From: JANWHQ01 sp963775275
Lineage (GTDB): Bacteria > Pseudomonadota > Alphaproteobacteria > Caulobacterales > Caulobacteraceae
Length of the DNA: 64,000 nucleotides
Direction: 5' to 3'
NCBI GenBank assembly: GCA_963775275.1
Contig: CAVZII010000005.1
Span: 2,852,001-2,916,000, forward strand
Below the pieces are notes generated by a model. The model was not told the origin of the DNA. It ran no database searches and saw only the letters and a list, made by a program, of their open reading frames with translations. Positions 8,406 through 16,197 of this stretch are shown here, in pieces. Both the position numbers and the translations under genes were made by a program. The first letter of the stretch is position 1. Each line of letters opens with the position of its first letter.

Positions 8406-9140
8406 TCAGCGCTTCTTGGCCACGAACACGGCCCAGCCGACGTGCTCGCGCCCGTGCTCGAGGTAGAGCCGCCGGCGCTGCTGCGTCTGCGCCGCGAACC
8501 AGGCCGCCTCGGGATGGCCGGGGTTGGCCTCGAGCCACCCGGCCGCGGCCTGCCAGTGCAGGCCCTCGTAGACGTCCCAGTCGTCCTGCGACGAGGCGAA
8601 CATCCGAAGGAGCTCCAGGCCCGCGCGGTCCAGCGCGTCGGCGATGTCGCCGAGGGTGCGCTCGTACTCGCCGTCGACGGCGCGCAGGGGCTCGGGGAAG
8701 GGCCGGATGGCGAAGGGCTCGCCGATGGCGACGCGGCCGCCGGGCCGCACGGCGTGCGCCAGCCAGTCCAGCGCCGGCTCGAAGCCGCCGAGGGCGAAGG
8801 AGACGCCGATGCACAGGGCCGCGTCGAACCCTTCCGGCTCGGGCGCATAGTCGAGGGCTTGCCCGAGCACGACATCGACCCGGTCCGCCGCGCCGACGGC
8901 GCGGACCGCCGCGCGGGCCTGATCGACGTAGAGGGGGTTGTTCTCGAGCCCCACCGCCGAGACCGCCCCGGCGCCGGCGATCCCGGCCAGGAGCCAGCCC
9001 TTGCCGCAGCCGACATCGAGGATCCGGTCGCCGGCCGTCAGGTCCAGGGACCGGATGAGCTCGCGCATCTTGGCGGGCGAGCTCGGGTTCTGGATCAGGT
9101 GAGGGCCGTCGAGGATGGTGAAGAGCGCCATGGGGGTCAT
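8406..9140 (-). CDS. class I SAM-dependent methyltransferase
   Basis: A 244-residue Rossmann-fold methyltransferase. Motif I is RILDVGCGKGWLL near residue 40, with the acidic post-I residue in GLENNPLY. The C-terminal half is rich in Trp/Tyr and has no specific substrate signature. Closest general type is the Methyltransf_11/25 group that methylates small molecules. AAAGGA lies about nine bases before ATG 9140. It follows the YjhX-like gene by 21 bases on the same strand, so the two may be co-transcribed. Confidence 0.75.
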   Translation of the reverse strand: MTPMALFTILDGPHLIQNPSSPAKMRELIRSLDLTAGDRILDVGCGKGWLLAGIAGAGAVSAVGLENNPLYVDQARAAVRAVGAADRVDVVLGQALDYAPEPEGFDAALCIGVSFALGGFEPALDWLAHAVRPGGRVAIGEPFAIRPFPEPLRAVDGEYERTLGDIADALDRAGLELLRMFASSQDDWDVYEGLHWQAAAGWLEANPGHPEAAWFAAQTQQRRRLYLEHGREHVGWAVFVAKKR

Positions 9141-9161
9141 GGAAGTGGTCCTTTCGAGGCG

Positions 9162-9419
9162 TCAGCGGTTGTCGAGCTGGGCGCGCACGCAGGCGAGCCC
9201 GAACCGCGAGATGCGGTAGGGTTGTCCGTTCACGGACAGAATGAGTCCGCGGCGCTTCAGCCGTGCGAACAGGGCCAGGGTGCAGTCAGACAGGCGCCAG
9301 CCGTCGCGGGTGAAACAGTCGACGTCGACGATGCGGCCGCGCTCGTCGCGCGTGTGCGCGATGCGGCCGCCTTGAGCCAGGGCGTGGAGCACGCGCTGCT
9401 CGGTCCGGGAGATGTTCAA
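9162..9419 (-). CDS. yjhX: YjhX family protein (UPF0386)
   Basis: An 85-residue protein that aligns end to end with E. coli YjhX: MNISRTEQRVLHALAQGGRI, then the Asp-Cys block LSDCTLALFARLKRRGLI and the signature SVNGQPYRI near the C terminus, finishing RAQLDNR. It starts with TTG at 9419; homology fixes this start because the protein is full length and no ATG is available. E. coli YjhX has been described as a toxin of a YjhX-YjhQ pair; no YjhQ-like acetyltransferase lies next to it here, so it appears orphaned. It precedes the methyltransferase gene. Confidence 0.85.
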   Translation of the reverse strand: MNISRTEQRVLHALAQGGRIAHTRDERGRIVDVDCFTRDGWRLSDCTLALFARLKRRGLILSVNGQPYRISRFGLACVRAQLDNR

Positions 9420-9655
9420 GGGATGCTCGGGAGATCAGGGCCAGACACAGCCCACCCGCCGGCGCGGACGTTCCCACGCCAGGTTCAGACGGGTGGACGA
9501 CGAGCCCGCGCCTCAGTCCGTGGACCTCTCGGCGCGGATCGCGTCAGCCGGCGGCAATCTCTGACATCAAGCCCCCGAATTGGGTGAGCGGAAACTAACC
9601 CGAGCGGCGCCGGCGTCAATCCCGCCTACCAGACGCTTCGCAGCGCCGGCTGGTC

Positions 9656-9686
9656 TTGACATTTTGAAGATTGTCAAATTATCAAA
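9656..9686 (+). promoter_or_regulatory. sdpR promoter and palindromic operator
   Basis: TTGACA at 9656-9661 is followed after 17 bases by TTATCA at 9679-9684. An imperfect 24-base palindrome at 9663-9686 (outer TTTGA/TCAAA, inner ATT/AAT) overlaps the spacer and -10. This AT-rich dyad is out of character for the region and fits an ArsR-type autorepressor site. The predicted transcript would begin within a base or two of the ATG at 9692, so the mRNA may be leaderless; no Shine-Dalgarno site is present. Confidence 0.5.
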
Positions 9687-9691
9687 CAAGC

Positions 9692-9979
9692 ATGGCAGGC
9701 TCGGACGTGTTCAAGGCGCTCGCCGACCCGACCCGGCGGCGGATCCTCAAGCGGCTCCAGGCGGGGTCGATGAGCGCCGGCGACCTGGCCGAAGGGATCG
9801 ACATGACCAAGGGATCGCTCTCGCATCATTTCAACGTGCTCAAGGCCGCCGACCTCGTCCGCTGCGAGCGGCGCGGCCAGCAGCAGATCTATTCGCTGAA
9901 CACCACCGTCTTCGAAGACGTCGCGCGGCTCATGCTGGACCTGTTCAAGGCGGAGCAGGACGGGGAGGGCGGAGCATGA
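9692..9979 (+). CDS. sdpR: ArsR-family autorepressor, SdpR-like
   Basis: A 95-residue winged-helix repressor. VFKALADPTRRRILKRLQAG is the standard ArsR/SdpR opening, the recognition helix lies in KGSLSHHFNVLKAADLV, and the wing in CERRGQQQIYSLN. It lacks metal-binding Cys pairs. In Bacillus, SdpR represses its own operon with SdpI, which binds it at the membrane. The same arrangement appears here: its stop overlaps the sdpI-like start (ATGA at 9976-9979). ATG 9692 is chosen over TTG 9671 because the promoter and operator cover the latter. Confidence 0.8.
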   Translation: MAGSDVFKALADPTRRRILKRLQAGSMSAGDLAEGIDMTKGSLSHHFNVLKAADLVRCERRGQQQIYSLNTTVFEDVARLMLDLFKAEQDGEGGA

Positions 9980-10638
9980 CGCCCAGGCTCGCCGGCTGGA
10001 TCGGCTTGGCGCTCAGCGCCGTCGCCGCGATCTTCGCCCTGGCCGTCTACGACCGCCTGCCCGGCGCCATGCCCGTGCACTGGGGGATCAGCGGCCATGC
10101 GGACGGGTTCGCCGCCAAGCCCGCAGGCCCGTTCGTGTTTCCCGGGATCGTCGCGGCCCTGTCGCTCCTGACCTGGACGCTGCCGGCGCTGTCGCCGCGC
10201 CGGTTCCGCATGGAGCCCTTCGGCCGGGTCTATGGCGTCATCATGCTGGCCATCATCCTCGCCCTGACCTGGATGACCGCGGTCGTGTTCGCCGGCGCCC
10301 TGGGCGCGCCGATCCCGGTGGACCGGGCGGTGCTGGCGGCGATCGGCCCGCTCTTCATGGTCATCGGCAATGTGCAGGGCAAGCTGACGCCGAACTTCTA
10401 CGTGGGATTCCGCACGCCCTGGACGATTGCGAGCCCGGAGGTCTGGCGGCGCACCCACCGGCTGGGCGGGCGGCTGATGGTGGCGGGCGGCGCGCTGCTC
10501 TTCATCGGCGTGATCGCCGGCCTGCCCATTCCCATCCCCCTGGCCGTCTTGCTGGCCCTGGTCCTGGCGCCGGTTCCCTACTCCTGGTGGCTATACCGCC
10601 GCCTCGAGCGCAGGGGTGAGCTCGGGGATGAGCCATGA
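9976..10638 (+). CDS. sdpI: SdpI family membrane protein
   Basis: A 220-residue integral membrane protein with about six hydrophobic helices. The N-terminal PVHWGISGHADGFAAKP is the DUF1648 signature. The C-terminal half carries the SdpI block GNVQGKLTPNFYVGFRTPWT followed by WRRTHRLGGR. SdpI proteins give immunity to the SDP toxin in Bacillus and relay its presence by sequestering SdpR. It overlaps sdpR by four bases and the CPBP protease gene by four bases, a tight three-gene operon. Confidence 0.8.
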   Translation: MTPRLAGWIGLALSAVAAIFALAVYDRLPGAMPVHWGISGHADGFAAKPAGPFVFPGIVAALSLLTWTLPALSPRRFRMEPFGRVYGVIMLAIILALTWMTAVVFAGALGAPIPVDRAVLAAIGPLFMVIGNVQGKLTPNFYVGFRTPWTIASPEVWRRTHRLGGRLMVAGGALLFIGVIAGLPIPIPLAVLLALVLAPVPYSWWLYRRLERRGELGDEP

Positions 10639-11435
10639 CGGCCTCGCCCGCCGAACGTGGGCCGTTCTTGAGGACGGCGCTGATCCTGTGGACGCTCGGC
10701 CTGATCGGGGCGGCGCTGGTCCTGCCTTACGCCCTGGAGCTCGAAGCGCCCCTGCTGTCGAAGATCACGGCGCACGGTCCGCCGCTGGCCCAGTTGCTGG
10801 CGATGTCGCTGGCCCAGTCGGCGGTCCTGCTGGCCGTCGCCGTCGCCTCGGGCCTGTGGGCCGCGCGCAAGCTCGGCCTTCGCCTTCCGATCGTCGAGGC
10901 GTGGGCGTCGGGCCGCCGCGCGCCGCCCGTGCTGGGGGCGACGGTCGCCGCCGTGGCCGCGGGCGCGATCGCCAGCGCCATCATCATCGCCCTTGACCGG
11001 TACGTCTTCGTGTCGGCCGCGGCTCCCGCGCTTACCGGCGCGGCGCAGCCCGCCGCCTGGAAGGGGTTGCTGGCGTCCTTCTACGGGGCGATCGACGAGG
11101 AGATTCTCGTGCGCCTCGGGGTCCTGTCGCTGCTCGCGCTCGCCCTTCAGGCGACCCTCACCCGCGGCCGGCCGCGCTCGCGCCCCTTGTCCGTCGCCGC
11201 CTTCTGGACCGCCAACCTCCTGGCCGCCGTCCTGTTCGGTCTGGGCCACCTGCCCGCCACCGCTGCTGCGGGCGTTCCCCTGACCGGCCTGGTGGTGCTG
11301 CGCGCCATCGTCCTGAACGGCCTTGCAGGGCTCGTCTTCGGCGCCCTGTTCCGGCGGTTCGGCCTCGAGTTCGCGATGCTGGCGCACTTCTCCGCCGACC
11401 TTGTGCTGCACGTGGCGACGCCGCTCCTGAGCTGA
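10635..11435 (+). CDS. CPBP family intramembrane metalloprotease
   Basis: A 266-residue polytopic protein with the CPBP/Abi (Rce1-like) glutamic protease motifs: EEILVR near residue 156 (EExxxR), FGLGHLP near residue 195 and the C-terminal HFSADLVLH. Members cleave prenylated or bacteriocin-type peptides and often serve in self-immunity. The start ATG overlaps the sdpI stop (ATGA), so it is translationally coupled to sdpR-sdpI. That coupling suggests a common role in envelope stress or peptide immunity, although no toxin gene of the sdpC type is visible. Confidence 0.8.
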   Translation: MTASPAERGPFLRTALILWTLGLIGAALVLPYALELEAPLLSKITAHGPPLAQLLAMSLAQSAVLLAVAVASGLWAARKLGLRLPIVEAWASGRRAPPVLGATVAAVAAGAIASAIIIALDRYVFVSAAAPALTGAAQPAAWKGLLASFYGAIDEEILVRLGVLSLLALALQATLTRGRPRSRPLSVAAFWTANLLAAVLFGLGHLPATAAAGVPLTGLVVLRAIVLNGLAGLVFGALFRRFGLEFAMLAHFSADLVLHVATPLLS

Positions 11436-11570
11436 CGCCCGGCGCGCCGCCGCCGTCCTAACCGTTTCACCGCGCGCACCTTCGGGGTCCGCCGCCGATT
11501 GGCCCTCGCGAAATGCCGTCCGCCCCCGCTATACGGTCGCCAACGACAGACACAGGCGAGGAGCGCAGCA

Positions 11571-12359
11571 ATGGGTCGGGTGTCCGACAAGGTGGCGGTG
11601 ATCACGGGCGGGGCCGGAGGCCTCGGCGGCTCGGCCGCGCGGCTGATGGCGGCCGAGGGCGCGAGCGTGGTGATCTGCGACCTGGCCGACGAGCAGGGTC
11701 AGGCCGTGGCCAAGGAGGTCGGCGGCGAGTACGTGCGGCTGGACGTGACCAGCGAGGCCAGCTGGGAGACCGCGGTCAGGGCCATCGACGCCCGGCACGG
11801 CCGCATCGACATCCTGGTCAACGGCGCGGGCATCGAGGGCGACTTCGTCAACGGTTCGCCCGAGACCACCAGCCTGGAGCAATGGCGCAAGGTCCTGTCG
11901 GTGAACCTCGACGGGACGTTCCTCGGCTGCAAGCACGTGCTGCCGGTGATGAAGCGGGCCCGCAAGGGCGCGATCGTGAACATCTCGTCCATGGCCTCGT
12001 TCCTCGGCACGCCGGTGAACGTCGCCTACGGCGCCTCCAAGGCCGGGGTGCAGCAGCTGACCAAGTCGGTGGCGGTGTGGGGCAGCCGCGACGGGATGAA
12101 GGTGCGCTGCAACTCCGTGCATCCCGGGGTGATCCGCACCCGGATGCTGGAGGAGATCTACAAGCAGATCGGCCAGGTCGCGAACGTCTCGGCCGAGGAG
12201 GCCGAGCAGATGTCCCTGCGCCAGGTGCCGTTCGGGCACGTGGGCGAGCCGGACGACGTGGGCTACCTGATCCTCTATCTGGCCTCCGACGAGGCCAAGT
12301 ACGTCACCGGCTCCGAATTCATGGTCGACGGCGGCTGGCATCTCGTGGATGCTCGCTAG
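11571..12359 (+). CDS. SDR family oxidoreductase
   Basis: A 262-residue classical SDR with GGAGGLGGSAAR as the glycine-rich motif, VNGAG near residue 86, a Ser in VNISSMASF and the catalytic YGASKAG near residue 156. The C-terminal VTGSEFMVDGGWH is standard. GAGGAG lies seven bases before ATG 11571. Twin-hairpin copy 3 begins inside its stop codon: the TAG at 12357-12359 is part of the element's CTAG terminus, so the last residue or two may have been changed by the insertion. The zinc alcohol dehydrogenase gene follows beyond the element; the two probably act on related alcohols. Confidence 0.85.
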   Translation: MGRVSDKVAVITGGAGGLGGSAARLMAAEGASVVICDLADEQGQAVAKEVGGEYVRLDVTSEASWETAVRAIDARHGRIDILVNGAGIEGDFVNGSPETTSLEQWRKVLSVNLDGTFLGCKHVLPVMKRARKGAIVNISSMASFLGTPVNVAYGASKAGVQQLTKSVAVWGSRDGMKVRCNSVHPGVIRTRMLEEIYKQIGQVANVSAEEAEQMSLRQVPFGHVGEPDDVGYLILYLASDEAKYVTGSEFMVDGGWHLVDAR

Positions 12360-12521
12360 TGTCCCGATTCCGAAGTTCGCCAGCGCTTTTGCCAGGCAGA
12401 TGCGAACTTCGGAATCGATCGGGACACTAGCAAGTCTATGATTCTAGTGTGGTTTAAGGATCAGAAGTTCGCAACTGCGGGAGCCGCCATCATCATGCGA
12501 ACTTCTGATCCACCACACTAG
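12356..12521. repeat. twin-hairpin miniature element, copy 3 (inverted)
   Basis: Reverse-orientation copy: hairpin B at 12356-12430, linker CAAGTCTATGATT, hairpin A at 12444-12521. It lies between the SDR and zinc alcohol dehydrogenase genes, both on the plus strand, and supplies the SDR stop codon. The stem sequences match copy 1 almost base for base, including the TTAAGGATC arm variant. Confidence 0.85.
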
Positions 12522-12556
12522 CTCGATAGAACGCTAAGGAACGTCGGAGGAACGCC

Positions 12557-13573
12557 GTGAAAGTCGCCGTCTTCAAGGCCCTGCACCAGCCGCTGGAGGT
12601 CGAGGACGCGCCCGATCCCACGCCCGGGCCGGGCGACGTGGTGGTCAAGGTCGGGCGCTGCGGCATCTGCGGCTCGGACCTGCACATCACCGAGGACCCG
12701 ATCTTCGGCGTGCCGCCCGGCGTGGTCCTGGGCCACGAGTACTCGGGCGAGGTGGTGGAGGTCGGCAAGGAGGTCACGCGCATCAAGGTGGGCGACCGGC
12801 TGGCGGCCTTCCCGCTGATCAGCTGCGGCAAATGCGGTCCCTGCAAGTCCGGCCAGCCGGCCTGGTGCGAGGGACCGGGCGGCATGGTCGTGGGCGGCGG
12901 CGGCTACGGCCAGTTCTCGAGCGTCGCCGAGCACCAGTGCGTGCGCATGCCCGCGGGCGTGTCCCTGACGGACGGCGCCCTGGTCGAGCCCCTGGCCGTG
13001 GGCCTGCACGCGGTCAACGTCTCGGGCCTGAAGTCCGGGGCGCGGGTGCTGGTGATCGGCGCGGGGCCCATCGGCCTTGCGGTGGTGTTCTGGGCGCGCC
13101 GGATGGGCGCGGGGAAGATCGCCTGCACGGCGTCGTCGACCCGCCGCGCCGAGCTCGCCATGGAGATGGGCGCGAGCGTCTTCGTCGAGCCCTCCGACAC
13201 GCCGGTGGAGGATGTGAACCGCGCGCTCGGCGGCGCGCCGGAGATCGTCTTCGAGTGCGTCGGGATCCCCGGCCTGATCCAGCGCAGCGTCGACCACGTC
13301 ACGAGCCGCGGCACGGTGGTGATCGCGGGGCTTTGCACCACGCCGGACACGATCAACCCGTTCTGGGTGGTGAACAAGGAGGTCCGGCTGCAGCCCTCGG
13401 CCTTCTATGACGTGCGCGACTTCGAAACGACGCTCGACGTCCTGGACGCCGGCATACTGACGCCGCACCAGATGGTGACCGACGAGGTCTCGCTGAGCGC
13501 CATGCCCCAGGCCTTCGAGGCGCTGAAGCACCGCACCCACCAGTGCAAGGTGATGGTGAACCCCTGGGGATAG
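12557..13573 (+). CDS. zinc-dependent alcohol dehydrogenase (MDR superfamily)
   Basis: A 338-residue medium-chain dehydrogenase. The catalytic zinc site is CGICGSDLH near residue 34 and GHEYSGEVVEVG near residue 60. The structural zinc Cys cluster is CGKCGPCKSGQPAWC. The Rossmann motif is VIGAGPIGLAVV near residue 167. The overall type is sorbitol/threonine dehydrogenase-like. It begins with GTG at 12557, with GGAGG seven bases upstream. It probably formed an operon with the SDR before the twin-hairpin element inserted between them. Substrate not determined. Confidence 0.85.
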   Translation: MKVAVFKALHQPLEVEDAPDPTPGPGDVVVKVGRCGICGSDLHITEDPIFGVPPGVVLGHEYSGEVVEVGKEVTRIKVGDRLAAFPLISCGKCGPCKSGQPAWCEGPGGMVVGGGGYGQFSSVAEHQCVRMPAGVSLTDGALVEPLAVGLHAVNVSGLKSGARVLVIGAGPIGLAVVFWARRMGAGKIACTASSTRRAELAMEMGASVFVEPSDTPVEDVNRALGGAPEIVFECVGIPGLIQRSVDHVTSRGTVVIAGLCTTPDTINPFWVVNKEVRLQPSAFYDVRDFETTLDVLDAGILTPHQMVTDEVSLSAMPQAFEALKHRTHQCKVMVNPWG

Positions 13574-13930
13574 GCATGCACTCGCGTCTGACCCAACGGA
13601 ACGGCCGAAAGGCCTGGCCTTTTCTTATTTCCGATGCCCCGGCCCCCGGGTCCTGCCGACGGCCGGCCCGAGGACAGGCTCCGTCCGGGGCCCAGCAAAG
13701 GTCGGCGAAGGCGCAGGCGGACAAAGACTTCGACTCGCTTGGCGTCTTGAACGGCGAACCCGGAGCCACTTGTGCTGGGCCTCGGCCTCCGCCGGGGCGA
13801 CGGAGGAAGACAGAACCGCCGAGACCGTCGGAGAGGCGGCGCAGGCTTGCCTAGAGGTCCCGGGGCGAAACGCACAGGAACGGGCGGGCGGCCGGTTGAA
13901 CGGCGGGACGCGCGTTCCGACCTCGCCGGG
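13574..13930. other. intergenic region, repeat-like
   Basis: About 360 bases between the dehydrogenase and the terminase-like gene. Apart from the weak terminator, it contains GC-rich sequence including GGGCCTCGGCCTCCGCC near 13780. No supported gene: the open frames present are Arg/Pro-rich and lack ribosome sites. Confidence 0.4.
13603..13626 (+). terminator. weak hairpin terminator after alcohol dehydrogenase
   Basis: GGCCGAAAGGCC forms a tetraloop hairpin at 13603-13614 and is followed by TGGCCTTTTCTT. It is 30 bases behind the dehydrogenase stop, a sensible place for transcription to end. The stem is short, so confidence is modest. Confidence 0.35.
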
Positions 13931-14476
13931 ATGCGCAAGCGTCCCGTCGCCTATTCCCCGAAGCTCGCCGAGCGGGTGTGCGCGGCCATCGCCGCGGGCG
14001 AGACCGTCCTGGAGCTGACCCGGCGGCCGGGCATGCCCGAGCGCGCGACGGTGTTCCTCTGGCGGAGCAAACGGCCCGAGTTCAGAGCGCTCTACGAGGC
14101 GGCCTGCCGCGAAAGGCGTGGCCGGCTCGGGCGCGGCGTGAGCGGCCGGCCGTCGCTCTATTCGCCCAGGCTCGGCGAGCGGGTGTGCGACCTGATCGCC
14201 GCGGGCGCGAGCCTGAGCCAGCTCGCCGAGCGGCCTTCGCTGCCCTCGCATCGGACGATGAGCCGCTGGATCGTCGAGGAGCCGGCGTTCCGCCGCGCCT
14301 ACATGGACGCCTGCCATGTCCGCGGCGCGCGCCTGGCCGACGAGGTGCTCGAGATCGCCGACGCGTCGCCGGCGGACATCGGGCTCGCCCGGGCCAAGGT
14401 CATGATCGCGGCGCGCATGTGGCTCTACGCCAAGCTCGAACCGCGCAAGTGGCGCTGGGACGCCGGTCGAGACTGA
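13931..14476 (+). CDS. phage terminase small subunit-like HTH protein with duplicated module
   Basis: A 181-residue protein with two copies of a terminase-small-subunit-like DNA-binding module. The first is YSPKLAERVCAAIAAGETV, then RATVFLWRSKRPEFRALYEAA. The second is YSPRLGERVCDLIAAGASL, then RTMSRWIVEEPAFRRAYMDA. The C-terminal LADEVLEIADAS and KVMIAARMWLYAKLEPRKWRWD match the tail of small terminase proteins. No large terminase or other phage gene is nearby, so it is an orphan, perhaps a domesticated regulator. ATG 13931 is chosen because everything upstream is low-complexity Arg-rich translation. Confidence 0.6.
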   Translation: MRKRPVAYSPKLAERVCAAIAAGETVLELTRRPGMPERATVFLWRSKRPEFRALYEAACRERRGRLGRGVSGRPSLYSPRLGERVCDLIAAGASLSQLAERPSLPSHRTMSRWIVEEPAFRRAYMDACHVRGARLADEVLEIADASPADIGLARAKVMIAARMWLYAKLEPRKWRWDAGRD

Positions 14477-14533
14477 CCGCTTTCGCGGGGATGAACGGAT
14501 TTGGGCGCCGACCCAAGGCCGGAGGCGAAACAA

Positions 14534-14631
14534 GATTCAACGCAGAGATCGCAGAGAAGGCGCAGAGATCGCAGAGGGGCGGCGCATCTCTGCGTCCTCT
14601 GCTCTCCTCTGCGTCCTCCGCGTTCCTCTTG
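14534..14631. repeat. CGCAGAG hairpin repeat, copy 1
   Basis: Left half repeats CGCAGAGATCGCAGAG; the right half carries the complementary CTCTGCGTCCTCTGC pattern, giving a long imperfect hairpin. A second copy lies at 30907-31012 with the same flanks (GATTCAACGCAGAG on the left, GCGTTCCTCTTGC on the right). Neither copy has coding potential of its own; this one lies just past the mpl 3' end. Confidence 0.7.
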
Positions 14632-14675
14632 CAGGCGGCTCCGCCGCCAGGGGGAGAAAAAGGGGTCGGAGTCGA

Positions 14676-16140
14676 TCATGCAGGCTGGCGAGATGCGTCG
14701 CCGTCCGGCTCCTTGGGCATAATCGACTCTGATCCCTTTTTCGCCAGACGCTCCACAAGCTCCGCGGCGAACTCCGAGAGGGTGTCGTCGCGCGCGCCCA
14801 TGACGACGATCCGGTCGCCGGGACGGACCAGCTCGATCAGCCGGTCGCCGCACGCCGCGCGGGTCGCCAGGGCGAAGGCCTTGCGCCCGCCGGCCGTGAT
14901 CCGCTCCACGATGACCGCCGATCCCACCGAGCGGTCCACCGTGCCGCCGAAGTAGACGGGCTCCGGCATCAGGAGGACGTCGTCGGGCGCCAGCCTTTCG
15001 ACGAAGGTCTGGGCCAGCTCCGCGGCCCATCAGCTTCAAGGGGCCGAAGCCGTGCGGCTGGAACATGACGAGCAGCCGGCCGGGGAAGGCGTGCAGGGTG
15101 TCCAGGGTGGCGGCGATCTTGTCCGGGTTGTGCGCGAAGTCGTCGATGACGGTGACGCCGGCGGCCGTCCCGGTCACCTCCAGGCGCCGGCGCACGCCGG
15201 CGAAGGCGCCGAGCGCGGCGCACGCATCCTCGAGGCCGACGCCGCAGGCCCGCGCCGCGGCGATGGCGGCCAGGGCGTTGGAGACATTGTGCAGGCCGGG
15301 AACCTTCAGGCGCACGGCCGCCGTCCGCCCGCCGGAGCCCTCGGTCACGGTGAAGCCGACGCCGTCCGGCGCCGGCGCCAGGGCGCCGGCCAGCAGCGAA
15401 GCCTGCGGATCGGAGAGGCTGTAGGTGACGAGGCGCCCGGCCGGGACGGCCGCCGCCAGGGCGCGGGTCTCGGGGTTGTCGAGGTTCAGCACCGCCGTCT
15501 TCGCCCGCGCCACGAAGCCGGCGAAGAGGGCTCGAAGCTCGTCCATGGACTTGTGGTCCAGCGAGACGTTGTTCACCACCGCCACGGCGGGAACATAGCG
15601 GGCGATCGAGCCGTCGCTCTCGTCGACCTCCGCCACGAAGGGCTCGCCCTTTCCCACCAGGGCGCTGGCGTAGGGCGTCTGGGGGGTGATGAAGTTCCTC
15701 ATCTCCGCCCCGTTCATCACCGTGGGATCGAGCCCCGCGCGGCAGAGGATCCAGGCGATCATGGCGGTGGTGGTGGACTTGCCGCTGGTGCCGGCCACCC
15801 CCACCGACAGGGGTGCGGCGTTGAAGAGCTCGGACAGCAGCTCCGCCCGCGTCATGATCCGCGCCCCGGCCTGGCGGGCCGCCCTGACGTCGGGCACCGT
15901 CTCCTCGACCGCGCCGGAGGCCACCAGGACCTGGTCCGCGCCCGTGACGCCCGAGCCGTCCTGGGGGTGAAGGGCGACGCCTTGGCGTCTCAGGAAGTCG
16001 AACTTGCCGCCGTTGCGGCCCTGGTCGAGCGCGCGGTCCGAGCCGTCCACGCGCGCGCCCCTGGCGCGCATGATCAGGGCCAGGGGCGCCATGCCGCTGC
16101 CGCCGACGCCGCAGAAGAAGTAGGCTTTGCCGTGAGTCAC
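14676..16140 (-). CDS. mpl: Mur ligase family, Mpl-like UDP-MurNAc:tripeptide ligase, frameshifted near 15025
   Basis: About 487 residues when repaired. It opens with YFFCGVGGSGMAPLALIM, the Mur ligase N-terminal motif. The ATP loop GTSGKSTTTAM is near residue 115, EVDESDGSIA and NNVSLDHKSMDE follow, and the C-terminal ligase domain has DDFAHNPDKIAATL. Mpl joins UDP-MurNAc to recycled murein tripeptide, which fits the divergently placed LD-carboxypeptidase. One extra base at 15024-15025 shifts the frame after FGPLKLMG; the C-terminus continues in the next frame as AELAQTFVERL to the stop at 14676. The last 20 residues run into repeat-derived sequence. MurC is the main alternative. Confidence 0.7.
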
Positions 16141-16197
16141 CGCCGGACATTATCTGGCGCGTGGGTGACCGCAAATGCGGCGAAGCGGAGGAGTTTG

